DNA of 64,000 bases. Origin: Sulfurivermis sp040755915. GTDB lineage: Bacteria; Pseudomonadota; Gammaproteobacteria; Thiohalomonadales; Thiohalomonadaceae. The first letter of the stretch is position 1; the number at the start of each line of letters is the position of its first letter. Position numbers and translations under genes: made by a program. Below are positions 25,012 to 33,643 of the stretch, piece by piece. The stretch lies in NCBI GenBank assembly GCA_040755915.1, contig JBFLWM010000020.1, positions 41,875-105,874 of the forward strand, given 5' to 3'. The notes under the pieces were generated by a model. The model saw nothing but the letters and a program-made list of their open reading frames with translations. It was not told the origin of the DNA and ran no database searches.

Positions 25012-26835
25012 CTAGCCCTCGGCGCTGGCGCGGCCGGCGCGCTTGCGCTCATTCTCGCCCAGCAGCTTCTTGCGCAGGCGGATAGACTTGGGCGTCACCT
25101 CCACCAGCTCGTCGTCGTCGATGAACTCCAGCGCCTGTTCCAGCGACATGCGGATCGGCGTGGTGAGCAGGATGTTCTCGTCGGAACCGGCGGCACGGAT
25201 ATTGGTGAGCTGCTTGCCCTTGAGCGGATTCACCACCAGGTCGTTGTCGCGCGAGTGGATACCGATAATCATGCCCTCGTACACCTCCTCGCCATGGCCG
25301 ATGAACAGACGGCCACGCTCCTGCAGGGTGAACAGGGCATAGGCCAGGGCCTTGCCGGCACCGTTGGCGATGAGAACGCCGTTGATGCGCTGGCCGTAGT
25401 CGCCCTTCTTCACCGGGCCGTAGTGGTCGAACACGCTGTAGATCAGGCCCGAGCCCTGGGTGGCGGTGAGGAATTCGGTGCGGAAACCGATCAGACCGCG
25501 CGAAGGGATGGTGTAGTCGAGACGCACGCGGCCCTTGCCGTCCGGCATCATGTTCTTCAGATCGCCGCCGCGCTCGCCCAGCTTCTGCATCACGGCGCCC
25601 TGGTGGATCTCTTCCACGTCGACGGTGAGCTGCTCATACGGTTCCTGCTTCTCGCCATCCACCTCGCGCACGATGACTTCGGGGCGCGACACGCCCAGCT
25701 CGTAGCCTTCGCGACGCATGTTTTCGATCAGGATGCCGAGGTGCAATTCGCCGCGGCCGGAGACGCGGAACTTGTCCGGGTCGTTGGTATCGGCCACGCG
25801 CAGCGCCACGTTGTGCACCAGCTCGCGCTGCAGGCGGTCGCGGATCTGGCGGCTGGTGACGAACTTGCCTTCCTTGCCGGCGAAGGGCGAGTTGTTCACC
25901 TGGAAGGTCATGCTCACCGTCGGCTCGTCCACGGTCAGCGGCGGCAGCGCTTCCACCGCCTTGGGATCACACAGGGTGTCGGAGATGTTCAGCTCCTCGA
26001 TGCCGGTGAAGGCGATGATGTCGCCGGCCTGGGCCTGCGGCACCTCGACGCGCTCCAGGCCGTGGAAACCAAGGATCTGCAGCATGCGGCCGTTGCGCTT
26101 GTTGCCCTCGCGATCCACCAGGGTGATCTGGGTGTTGGGCTTGACCGTGCCGCGCTGGATGCGGCCGATGCCGATGACGCCGACATAGCTGTTGTAGTCG
26201 AGCTGGGATACCTGCATCTGGAACGGGCCGTCCACATCCACCTGCGGCGGGGACACATGCTTGACGATGGCCTCGAACAGCGGGGTCATGTCGCCGCCGC
26301 GCACCTCGGCATCGAGGCCGGCATAGCCGTTCAGACCGGAGGCGTAGACCACCGGGAAATCCAGCTGCTCGTCGGTGGCGCCGAGACGGTCGAACAGGTC
26401 GAAGGTCTGGTCCAGCACCCAGTCCGGGCGCGCGCCGGGGCGGTCGACCTTGTTGATGACCACAATGGGCTTGAGGCCGCGGGCGAAGGCCTTCTGGGTG
26501 ACGAAGCGGGTCTGCGGCATGGGGCCGTCCATCGCATCGACCAGCAGCAGCACCGAGTCGACCATCGACAGCACGCGCTCCACCTCGCCGCCGAAGTCGG
26601 CGTGGCCCGGGGTGTCGACGATGTTGATGTGGTAGCCGTTCCAGTCGATGGCGGTGTTCTTCGCCAGGATGGTGATGCCGCGTTCCTTTTCCAGGTCGTT
26701 GGAATCCATCACGCGTTCGCCCAGATTGGCGCGTGCGTCCAGGGTGCCGGACTGCTGCAGCAGCTTGTCGACGAGGGTGGTCTTGCCATGGTCGACGTGG
26801 GCGATGATGGCGATGTTGCGAAGCTTTTCAATCAC
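25012..26835 (-). CDS. typA: Ribosome-associated GTPase TypA/BipA
   Basis: This 607-residue translational GTPase of the EF-G-like class is involved in ribosome assembly and stress or cold adaptation. G1 is AHVDHGKTTLVDKLL, G2 RGITILAKN, G3 DTPGHADFGGEVERVL and G4 NKVDRPGARP. Domains II, III and V and the BipA-specific C-terminal domain follow (GRGELHLGILIENMRREG, PSRGLIGFRTEFLT). It begins with GTG at 26835; no clear Shine-Dalgarno is seen. A TAGAAT at 26890-26895 (minus) could be its -10. Confidence 0.98.
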   Translation of the reverse strand: MIEKLRNIAIIAHVDHGKTTLVDKLLQQSGTLDARANLGERVMDSNDLEKERGITILAKNTAIDWNGYHINIVDTPGHADFGGEVERVLSMVDSVLLLVDAMDGPMPQTRFVTQKAFARGLKPIVVINKVDRPGARPDWVLDQTFDLFDRLGATDEQLDFPVVYASGLNGYAGLDAEVRGGDMTPLFEAIVKHVSPPQVDVDGPFQMQVSQLDYNSYVGVIGIGRIQRGTVKPNTQITLVDREGNKRNGRMLQILGFHGLERVEVPQAQAGDIIAFTGIEELNISDTLCDPKAVEALPPLTVDEPTVSMTFQVNNSPFAGKEGKFVTSRQIRDRLQRELVHNVALRVADTNDPDKFRVSGRGELHLGILIENMRREGYELGVSRPEVIVREVDGEKQEPYEQLTVDVEEIHQGAVMQKLGERGGDLKNMMPDGKGRVRLDYTIPSRGLIGFRTEFLTATQGSGLIYSVFDHYGPVKKGDYGQRINGVLIANGAGKALAYALFTLQERGRLFIGHGEEVYEGMIIGIHSRDNDLVVNPLKGKQLTNIRAAGSDENILLTTPIRMSLEQALEFIDDDELVEVTPKSIRLRKKLLGENERKRAGRASAEG

Positions 26836-26963
26836 GAGGGCGTTACCGGAAATAGGGGGTATTGGGGGAACGGCGGAAAATAGCCGCGCATTCTACCCCA
26901 GATGGGGGTTGCTCACCAGTTAAACAGGGGAAACAGCGTTGGGAGAGGGATTACCGGAACCGG

Positions 26964-27140
26964 TCAGGCGGCTGCCGACAGGCTCGGGTAATCCCACTCA
27001 CGCCGCTGCTTCACCTTGTCGCTGCGGCGTTCGGCCTTGCGGCTCTTGCCGTGGGCGGCGCCCTTTTTCAGCAGCGGGTGGTCATGCAGCAGGTTGCGCG
27101 AACGCCCCAGCAGCGCCTGCGATGCGGGTTTCTTGGCCAT
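26964..27140 (-). CDS. Small basic hypothetical protein, 58 residues
   Basis: The ORF starts at the ATG at 27140 (MAKKPASQALLGRSRN) and ends at 26964. It contains LLHDHPLLKKGAAHGKSRKAERR and ends REWDYPSLSAAA; about a third of the residues are Lys, Arg or His, so nucleic-acid binding is plausible. It lies upstream of typA on the same strand and downstream of the VIT-family gene. I do not recognise the family. The motif is only loosely like the LLHDPLF of ArfA and lacks the rest of that protein. Confidence 0.6.
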   Translation of the reverse strand: MAKKPASQALLGRSRNLLHDHPLLKKGAAHGKSRKAERRSDKVKQRREWDYPSLSAAA

Positions 27141-27203
27141 GGTTTCATCCTCGGGTCAGTTTGGGGTCGGTCGTAAGACCACAGGGGTAATTTTTGGTTG
27201 CAC

Positions 27204-28238
27204 TCAGGCCAGGCTGACACCCAGCAGCATGCCAATGAGGTAGGTCACCACGCCGGCGCCGCCACCGATGAACACCATGCGCAGGCCGGAGCGCAGGGCG
27301 CCGCGTCCGGTGAACAGGCTCAGGGTGGCACCGACCGCGAACAGTCCCAGCACGGCCAGGCTGGCGGCGGTAGGCACGGGCGGCATCCCCAGCGGCAGCA
27401 GAAAGGGCAGCAGGGGCAGGACCGCGCCCGCCGTGAAGGCGGCAAAGGACGAGGCGGCGGCGCCCCAGGGGGAGCCGAGGTCGTCGGGATTGAGGCCCAG
27501 CTCCTCCCGCGCCAGGGTATCCAGGGCATGTTCCGGATTCTGCATCAGCGCCGCCGCCAGCTCCCGCGCCCGCTCCAAAGGCATGCCGCGGGCATGGTAG
27601 ATCAGCGCCAGCTCCTCGGTCTCCTCCGCCGGATACTCCGCCAGCTCCTCCCGCTCCAGACCGATCTGGTATTCGAACATCTCGCGCTGGGAGCGCATGG
27701 AGATGTACTCGCCGGCGGCCATGGACAGCGCACCCGCGAGCAGGCCGGCGACGCCGGAAGTCAGGATGAAGGCGATGTCGGCGGTGGCGCCGGCCACGCC
27801 CATGATCAGGGCGGTATTGGATACCAGGCCGTCGTTGACGCCGAACACCGCGGCGCGCAGGTTGCCGCCGCTGCCCACGCCGCGGTGGCGCCCGCCCACC
27901 TGTTCCACCGTGGTGGGCATGGGATGACCGGGCATGGCAGCGCCATACACCGAGATGCCGCGCACCTTCATCGCCGCCAGCACCGGCCGTATGGCGCGCG
28001 GCCCGAGACGGCGCAGGAGAGATGCCACCACCCGCGCGCGCCGTGTCGGCGCGAAGCCCGTTGGCACGTCCTCACCATCCGCCGCCATCTGCCGCTCCCA
28101 GATGCGTGCCTGCTCTTCCGCCGCCGCCGCCAGCGCGGTGAACAATGCACTTTTGTGCATATCATGCTCGACCCCGGCGACCACGCGATATAACCAGGCC
28201 GATTGCATCTCCTCATGCCAACTGTCGCGTGCCGTCAT
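27204..28238 (-). CDS. VIT1/CCC1-family iron/manganese transporter with short N-terminal ferritin-like helices
   Basis: The 344-residue product has a C-terminal VIT1/CCC1 domain (from about residue 125: VFGVNDGLVSNTALIMGVAG, the cytoplasmic metal-binding helix region EYISMRSQREMFEYQ with several Glu, then TM3-5). The first 60 residues resemble two helices of a rubrerythrin-like domain (WHEEMQSAWLYRVVAGVEHDMHK and a second helix with EEQARIWERQM), but the second helix lacks the His of a usual E-x-x-H ligand pair. The ATG at 28238 follows GAGAGG; a TTG five codons upstream is less likely. Probable role: iron or manganese export or sequestration. Confidence 0.85.
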   Translation of the reverse strand: MTARDSWHEEMQSAWLYRVVAGVEHDMHKSALFTALAAAAEEQARIWERQMAADGEDVPTGFAPTRRARVVASLLRRLGPRAIRPVLAAMKVRGISVYGAAMPGHPMPTTVEQVGGRHRGVGSGGNLRAAVFGVNDGLVSNTALIMGVAGATADIAFILTSGVAGLLAGALSMAAGEYISMRSQREMFEYQIGLEREELAEYPAEETEELALIYHARGMPLERARELAAALMQNPEHALDTLAREELGLNPDDLGSPWGAAASSFAAFTAGAVLPLLPFLLPLGMPPVPTAASLAVLGLFAVGATLSLFTGRGALRSGLRMVFIGGGAGVVTYLIGMLLGVSLA

Positions 28239-28346
28239 AGATGCCTCTCGCAACGCCCGTATTGATCATGATGCGGTCTCTGTGCCACCACTCTCCGCGC
28301 CCCGGGCGAGTGTGCCACAATACAGCACGGATGCCTCTACCTGTCG

Positions 28347-29660
28347 ATGCACATGACCACCAAGAACCGCCTGCTGTTGCTGCTCCTGTTCGGCATATTT
28401 CTTGCCACCGGCCTGAGCCTGTCCATACTGTTTGAGCGCCAGACCGAAACCTATGCAGTACACGAAGCGGAGAAACAGGTGCGCGACCTGTTGCTCAACC
28501 ACCGGGCCATACACGCCTACATCAACAAGGTACTGCGCCCCGAGATGTACCGCCTCAAGGACGAGGGACTGCTATACAAGGACTATTTCGCCCCCCAGAC
28601 CATGTCGTTCACCTTTATCGCACGGGGCATCAAGGATTATCTCAACCTGGAAAGACAAAAGAGCGGCATGCCGGCGCTGTACTTCAAACTGGCCAGCGCC
28701 AATCCGCGCAATCCCGTCAATCAGGCGAATGAACGGGAGCTTGCGCTGCTGGACCGGATGAACGCGGACGAGATCGATGAGTATCGCGAGGTGCAGGAGG
28801 ATGCCGCCGGAAAACATCTGTACGTGGCGATTCCGGTCCAGCCGTCCAACCGCGAGTGCATGGCCTGTCACGGTGAACCGCGCGATGCGCCACGCGAACT
28901 GGTAGCACGCTATGGAGACCAGGCCGGATTCTTCGAAAAAATGGGGCAGACACGGGCGCTTATCTCGATACGCATCCCCCTGCAACAGCATATCGACGAT
29001 GCCCGCCGCATCTATACAACGCTGTCCATCGCGACTGTCGGCTCACTTGCCGCCATATTCCTGCTGATCGCCTACTTCTTCCGCCGCATTGACGGCCAGC
29101 AACAGCTGATACTGGCGCACAACCAGGCCCTGGAGAAGATAGCCACCTCCGACTACCTCACCGGGATCCACAACCGCCTCGGACTGCAGAAGCTGCTGAC
29201 GCAGCAGATTCACGAGTCGCTGCGCTACGGCCAGCCGCTGTCGCTTCTGCTGATCGATCTTGATCATTTCAAGCACATCAATGATCGCCACGGCCATCAG
29301 GCCGGCGACAGAGTGCTGCAGGAGTTTGTCCGGCTCATCGGTGCCAGCATTCGCAGCGCAGACATATTCGGCCGCTGGGGTGGCGAGGAATTCATCGTGG
29401 CACTCCCCCAGCAAGACATACGCGAGGCCGCGACACTGGCGGAGAAACTGCGCCAGCGGGTTGAACAGGCCATTCTCGCCGACGGCGTGCGCATCACAGC
29501 CAGCGTCGGCATCGCCATGCTGGCAGCAGGGGATAGCGACGATCAACTCATTGATCGTGCCGATCGCGCCCTCTACCTTTCCAAGCAGGCCGGGCGCAAC
29601 CGCGTGACATTCCTTGCCGCCGACGGCTCCTCACGAACTGCACAGGAGCTCCTGTCATGA
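28347..29660 (+). CDS. Haem-c sensor (DUF3365-like) diguanylate cyclase
   Basis: The 437-residue protein has TM1 (residues ~7-27), a periplasmic DUF3365/Tll0287-like sensor with one c-type haem site CMACH at residue ~171 (NRECMACHGEPRDAP), TM2 (~228-250, TLSIATVGSLAAIFLLIAYF), then a GGDEF domain. The active site is GRWGGEEFIV, and an inhibitory RxxD site (RSAD) sits five residues before it, so it should make c-di-GMP with product feedback. The haem suggests sensing of redox state, NO or O2. Its stop overlaps the ABC ATPase start (ATGA). Confidence 0.92.
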   Translation: MHMTTKNRLLLLLLFGIFLATGLSLSILFERQTETYAVHEAEKQVRDLLLNHRAIHAYINKVLRPEMYRLKDEGLLYKDYFAPQTMSFTFIARGIKDYLNLERQKSGMPALYFKLASANPRNPVNQANERELALLDRMNADEIDEYREVQEDAAGKHLYVAIPVQPSNRECMACHGEPRDAPRELVARYGDQAGFFEKMGQTRALISIRIPLQQHIDDARRIYTTLSIATVGSLAAIFLLIAYFFRRIDGQQQLILAHNQALEKIATSDYLTGIHNRLGLQKLLTQQIHESLRYGQPLSLLLIDLDHFKHINDRHGHQAGDRVLQEFVRLIGASIRSADIFGRWGGEEFIVALPQQDIREAATLAEKLRQRVEQAILADGVRITASVGIAMLAAGDSDDQLIDRADRALYLSKQAGRNRVTFLAADGSSRTAQELLS

Positions 29661-30343
29661 GCCTGGTTCAGGCCAACAAGCTGGAAAAGAGTTATCGCAC
29701 CGGCGAGGTCACAGTGCCCGCCATCCGCGGCGCCGACTTCACCATCGAACCGGCGTCCTTTGTTTCCTTCGTCGGTCCGTCGGGCAGCGGCAAGAGCACC
29801 CTGCTCAACATGATCGGCTGCCTCGACCGCCCCACGGGCGGCTCGCTCAAGGTGCTGGATACCGACGTCGGCACGCTGGACCGCAGGCAGGCCGCCGCCT
29901 TTCGCGGCGCGCACATCGGCTTCGTGTTCCAGGACTTCAACCTGGTGCCGGTGCTCTCCGTATATGAAAACGTCGAATATCCGCTGGTGATGGTGCAGAA
30001 CTGGCCGGCCGCGCAGCGCCATGCCCGCGTGATGGAGTTGCTGGAGGCAGTGGGGATGAGCGATCAGGCACACAAGCGGCCGGATCAGTTGTCCGGCGGC
30101 CAGAAGCAGCGTGTCGCCGTGGCGCGCGCCCTGGTGACCCGCGCCAGGCTGGTGCTGGCTGACGAGCCCACCGCCAACCTGGACCACGCCACCGCCTGGC
30201 GCGTCATCGAACTGATGAAGAAGATGCGCGACGAGTTCGGCACCACCTTCCTGTTCTCCACCCACGACCCGAAGATCATGGAGGCCGCCGAGGTGATCTA
30301 CGCACTGGAAGATGGCCGCATCGTGCCGGGAGGAGCGCAATGA
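29657..30343 (+). CDS. ABC transporter ATPase of the LolD/MacB type
   Basis: This 228-residue ATPase has Walker A GPSGSGKSTLL (residue ~41), Q-loop VFQDFNLVPVLSVYENVEYPL, signature LSGGQKQRVAVARAL, Walker B LVLADEPTANLD and H-loop FLFSTHDP. It belongs to the mechanotransmission class that pairs with FtsX-like permeases. Both ends overlap neighbours by four bases, so GGDEF, ATPase and permease are translationally linked. Confidence 0.96.
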   Translation: MSLVQANKLEKSYRTGEVTVPAIRGADFTIEPASFVSFVGPSGSGKSTLLNMIGCLDRPTGGSLKVLDTDVGTLDRRQAAAFRGAHIGFVFQDFNLVPVLSVYENVEYPLVMVQNWPAAQRHARVMELLEAVGMSDQAHKRPDQLSGGQKQRVAVARALVTRARLVLADEPTANLDHATAWRVIELMKKMRDEFGTTFLFSTHDPKIMEAAEVIYALEDGRIVPGGAQ

Positions 30344-31587
30344 CCAACGTCATCAAGCTTGCCGCGCGCAACCTGCTGCGTTATCACCGCCGCACCGCCC
30401 TCACCGCCAGCCTGATCACCCTGGGCATCGTCGCGGTGCTGATGTTCGTCGCCCTGTCCGGCTCGTTCAAGGCGATGATGATCGGCCAGATCACCGACGC
30501 GATGCTGGGCCACCTGCAGGTCCACCGCAAGGGCTACGTCGCCTCCATCGACAATCTGCCGCTCAATCTGCTGATGAAGCCCGGTGCCGTCGCCAAGGTC
30601 GAGGCGCAGCTGCAGCAGATGCCGCAGCTCGCCGCCTGGTCGCCGCGGATCAAGTTCAGCGCCATGTTCAGCAACTTCACCGAGACCACCGGCATCCGCC
30701 TCAACGGCATCGACCCGCAACGCGAGGCCGCCACCTGCCCGCTGCTACCGGGCCGCTTCATCGACGGCAGCGCCGCGCACGGCCTGGTAGAACAGGGCAA
30801 GCTGCTCATCCCCGACATCATCGCCAAGGGCATGAAGGTGAAGGTGGGCGACACCGTGGTGCTGGTCGCCACCAACCAGGACGGTTCGGTCAACGGCCAA
30901 AGCTTCGTGGTGCAGGGTGTACTGGAAAGCGCTACCGGTCCGGGCGGGCGCGATGCCTACCTGCATATCGACGACGCGCGCAGCCTGCTGCGCCTGGAGG
31001 ACGCCTCGCTGAGCGAGATCGCGGTGCGACTGAGAGACCCGGCGCAACTGCCCCAGGTGATGCAGGCGCTGGACGACACCCTGGGCCAGTTGAAGAACCC
31101 GCAGGGTCAGCCGGCACTGGAGATTCATGACTGGAAAAAGCTGACGCCGTTCACCGCCATCGCCAACATGATCGACCTGCTCACCCTGTTCATCAAGGTG
31201 ATGCTGGTGGCCATCGTGCTGATCAGCATCCTCAACGTTATGATCATGGCGGTGTACGAGCGCATGCGCGAGATCGGCACCCTGGCCGCCATCGGCACGC
31301 CGCCGCGGCGCATCCTCGGCCTGTTCGTCGCCGAGGGCCTGCTGCTCGGCGTCGCCGGCACCCTCATCGGTACCGTGATCAGCCTGGGCGCCGTGGCCCT
31401 GCTGCGCCTCTACCCGGTGCACTTCTCTTTCGGTCGCCAGGACAACCTGCAGCTGGTGCCCAGCCTCGCCGCCGGCGACGTGCTGTTCATCGGCGTGCTG
31501 GTCACCCTCATCGCCGTGCTCGCCAGCCTGCAGCCGGCCTGGAAGGCCGCACGCATGGACCCGATCACCGCCTTGCGCTCCGTGTAA
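30340..31587 (+). CDS. ABC permease of the FtsX/LolC type
   Basis: This 415-residue permease has one N-terminal TM helix (residues ~20-45), a large periplasmic domain (~50-270) and three C-terminal TM helices from about residue 280, with MAVYERMREIGTLAAIGTPPRRILGLF between the first two. That is the MacB/LolCE fold, which moves lipoproteins or other substrates out of the outer leaflet of the inner membrane rather than across it. Neighbours suggest handover to the LolA-like protein encoded next. Confidence 0.94.
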   Translation: MTNVIKLAARNLLRYHRRTALTASLITLGIVAVLMFVALSGSFKAMMIGQITDAMLGHLQVHRKGYVASIDNLPLNLLMKPGAVAKVEAQLQQMPQLAAWSPRIKFSAMFSNFTETTGIRLNGIDPQREAATCPLLPGRFIDGSAAHGLVEQGKLLIPDIIAKGMKVKVGDTVVLVATNQDGSVNGQSFVVQGVLESATGPGGRDAYLHIDDARSLLRLEDASLSEIAVRLRDPAQLPQVMQALDDTLGQLKNPQGQPALEIHDWKKLTPFTAIANMIDLLTLFIKVMLVAIVLISILNVMIMAVYERMREIGTLAAIGTPPRRILGLFVAEGLLLGVAGTLIGTVISLGAVALLRLYPVHFSFGRQDNLQLVPSLAAGDVLFIGVLVTLIAVLASLQPAWKAARMDPITALRSV

Positions 31588-31597
31588 AGGACACATC

Positions 31598-32332
31598 ATG
31601 AAGCATCTCGCCGTCACCCTGTTGTTGCTCGCCGTCGCACCGCTGGTGCACGCCGTTGACGCCGCGGCGTTGCTGCATGAGGTGGACCGCAACCTGCAGC
31701 CGGAAAGCTACGAGATGTACCGCAAGCTCATCAACGTTGAACCCGACGGCCGCCGCAAGGAGTTCGTGCTGTACAGCGTGAAGAAGGGTGGCGACAAGGT
31801 GCTGGCCCTGTTCCTCGACCCGCCGAGCGAGAAGGGCCGCAGCACCCTGCGCCTGGGCGACAACATGTGGCTGTACATCCCCAACGTCGGCAAACCGCTG
31901 CGCATCACCTCGCTGCAATCGGTGATCGGCGGCGTATTCAACAACGCCGATATCCTGCGCGTCGATTTTGCCGCGGAGTACGATGCCGAGGGCCTGGAAG
32001 AGACCAGCGACGGCTACACGCTGAAACTGAAGGCGAAGACTGCGACGGTGGCCTACGACCGCCTGGTGATGCAGGTGGACAGGAAACACCATCTCCCGCT
32101 CACCATCGAGGCCTATGCCGCCAGCGGCATGCTGATCAAGACCCTGCGCTACAGCCAGATGAAGGATTTCGGCGACGGCCGCCTGCGCCCCTCGGTGCTG
32201 GAAACCGACAGCCCGCTGTACAAGGACTACAAGTCGATCATGATCTACGCCAGCATCAAGGCCCGCGACCTGCCCGACGAGGTGTTCAGCCTCAACTACA
32301 TGGGGCGCGTGGACGACCTGCGCGGCAAGTAG
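31598..32332 (+). CDS. LolA-like periplasmic carrier (outer-membrane lipoprotein-sorting family)
   Basis: This 244-residue protein has a signal peptide (MKHLAVTLLLLAVAPLVHA) and a mature part that reads as the half-barrel COG2834 family: EFVLYSVKKGGDKVLALFLDPPSEKGRSTLR is cut here to KGRSTLRLGDNMWLYIPNVG and LPLTIEAYAASGMLIKTLRY. It should bind a lipid or acylated cargo. It is ten bases after the permease gene and 35 bases before an outer-membrane barrel gene, so an ABC to carrier to barrel relay is suggested. It is not canonical LolA, which is smaller (about 180 mature residues) and paired with LolB. Confidence 0.85.
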   Translation: MKHLAVTLLLLAVAPLVHAVDAAALLHEVDRNLQPESYEMYRKLINVEPDGRRKEFVLYSVKKGGDKVLALFLDPPSEKGRSTLRLGDNMWLYIPNVGKPLRITSLQSVIGGVFNNADILRVDFAAEYDAEGLEETSDGYTLKLKAKTATVAYDRLVMQVDRKHHLPLTIEAYAASGMLIKTLRYSQMKDFGDGRLRPSVLETDSPLYKDYKSIMIYASIKARDLPDEVFSLNYMGRVDDLRGK

Positions 32333-32367
32333 CTGCGGTCCCCGGGACGCAACCCCTCGCGTACATC

Positions 32368-33642
32368 ATGAAACATCTTGTGCATCTTGTCGGTGTTGTT
32401 CTGTGTCCGTGCGTTCCCCTCCTCGCCCACGCCGCCGACGATTTCAGTTTCGACCTCTCCGCCTACGCCGCGCCCGGCCCGTTCGAACTGCACGGTTATG
32501 CGGAGCTGCGCCAGGAATACCAGGGCCTGGATGAGGACAGCCCGCTGTATCGCCTCAATTTCGCCGACAGCGGGCGCGATGCGCTGAACCGCAGCATCGC
32601 TGCGCTGGAGCTGAGCGGCAGCTATCGCAACGGCGAGTCGCGCATTGCCGCCACCTGGCACGGCGAGCAGCAGCATGATGAACTGGCCGATCATGGCGCC
32701 GGACGCCTGTATGAGCTGTATCTGGCGCATCAGCCCGATGCCGGCACCACGGTGGAACTGGGCAAGCGGGCGGTGAAGTGGGGCAAGGGCTATGCCTGGA
32801 ATCCGGTGGGCTTCATCGAACGCCCCAAGGACCCCAACGATCCGGAGCTGTCGCGCGAGGGCTACGTCATCGCCGCTGCCGACTTCATTCACACCCGCGG
32901 CGGTGATCTGCACACCGTTGCCTTTACCCCGGTACTGTTGCCGGTCACGGCAGCGGTCAACGACGACTTCGGCCAGGAGACGGGACTCAATGCCGCGGCC
33001 AAACTCTACTTGCTCTACCGCGACATCGACATCGACCTGCTGTGGCTCGGCAACGGCAGCCGGCCGGGACGCATCGGCCTCGATTTCTCCACCAACCTGG
33101 CGCCCAACTTCGAGATCCACGGCGAGTACGCCTACATCCATGACCATGAGCAGAAGGTGCTCGACGCCGGAGCCATGATCACCCGCAGCTACGACGCGCA
33201 GACCTGGCTGCTCGGCCTGCGCTATCTGAGCGAACGCGAAACCACCTGGATCGTCGAGTACTACCACGACGATCGCGGCTACAGCGAGGCGCAGATGCAG
33301 GACTTCCTCAACCGCGTGGACGCCGCGCCGGACGCGCTGCTGCCGCCACTGCGGTCTGTCGGCCAGACCGGCTACACGCGTCCCACCGCCATGCAGGACT
33401 ACGTCTATCTGCGCGTCGCGCAGAAGGACCCCTTCGACATCCTCTATTTCACGCCGGCCCTCACCGCCATCGGCAACCTCGATGACGGCAGCTGGTCGCT
33501 GACCCCGGAGCTGCTCTACACCGGCATCGACGATCTGGAGCTGCGCCTGCGTGCCACCGTCCTGCACGGCGATCGCCTGAGCGAGTTCGGCGCCAAACCC
33601 AATGACCGCAAGGTCGAGCTGCGCCTGCGCTACAGTTTCTGA
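32368..33642 (+). CDS. Predicted outer-membrane beta-barrel protein
   Basis: The 424-residue product has a signal peptide (LVHLVGVVLCPCVPLLAHA) and alternating amphipathic strands throughout, ending in VELRLRYSF with the C-terminal aromatic expected of barrels inserted by BAM. A conserved-looking block KRAVKWGKGYAWNPVGFIER lies near residue 135. The likely start is ATG 32368 (MKHLVHLVG). Partner genes upstream suggest it receives or exports the cargo of the LolA-like carrier. I cannot name a family with confidence. Confidence 0.75.
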   Translation: MKHLVHLVGVVLCPCVPLLAHAADDFSFDLSAYAAPGPFELHGYAELRQEYQGLDEDSPLYRLNFADSGRDALNRSIAALELSGSYRNGESRIAATWHGEQQHDELADHGAGRLYELYLAHQPDAGTTVELGKRAVKWGKGYAWNPVGFIERPKDPNDPELSREGYVIAAADFIHTRGGDLHTVAFTPVLLPVTAAVNDDFGQETGLNAAAKLYLLYRDIDIDLLWLGNGSRPGRIGLDFSTNLAPNFEIHGEYAYIHDHEQKVLDAGAMITRSYDAQTWLLGLRYLSERETTWIVEYYHDDRGYSEAQMQDFLNRVDAAPDALLPPLRSVGQTGYTRPTAMQDYVYLRVAQKDPFDILYFTPALTAIGNLDDGSWSLTPELLYTGIDDLELRLRATVLHGDRLSEFGAKPNDRKVELRLRYSF

Positions 33643-33643
33643 C

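Noticed and set aside
25006..26883. A 625-codon plus-strand frame opposite typA
   Set aside because: Antisense shadow; typA is complete and conserved throughout.
26964..27140. ArfA ribosome rescue factor
   Set aside because: Only the LLHD segment is similar; the rest of ArfA and its truncated-message hairpin are absent.
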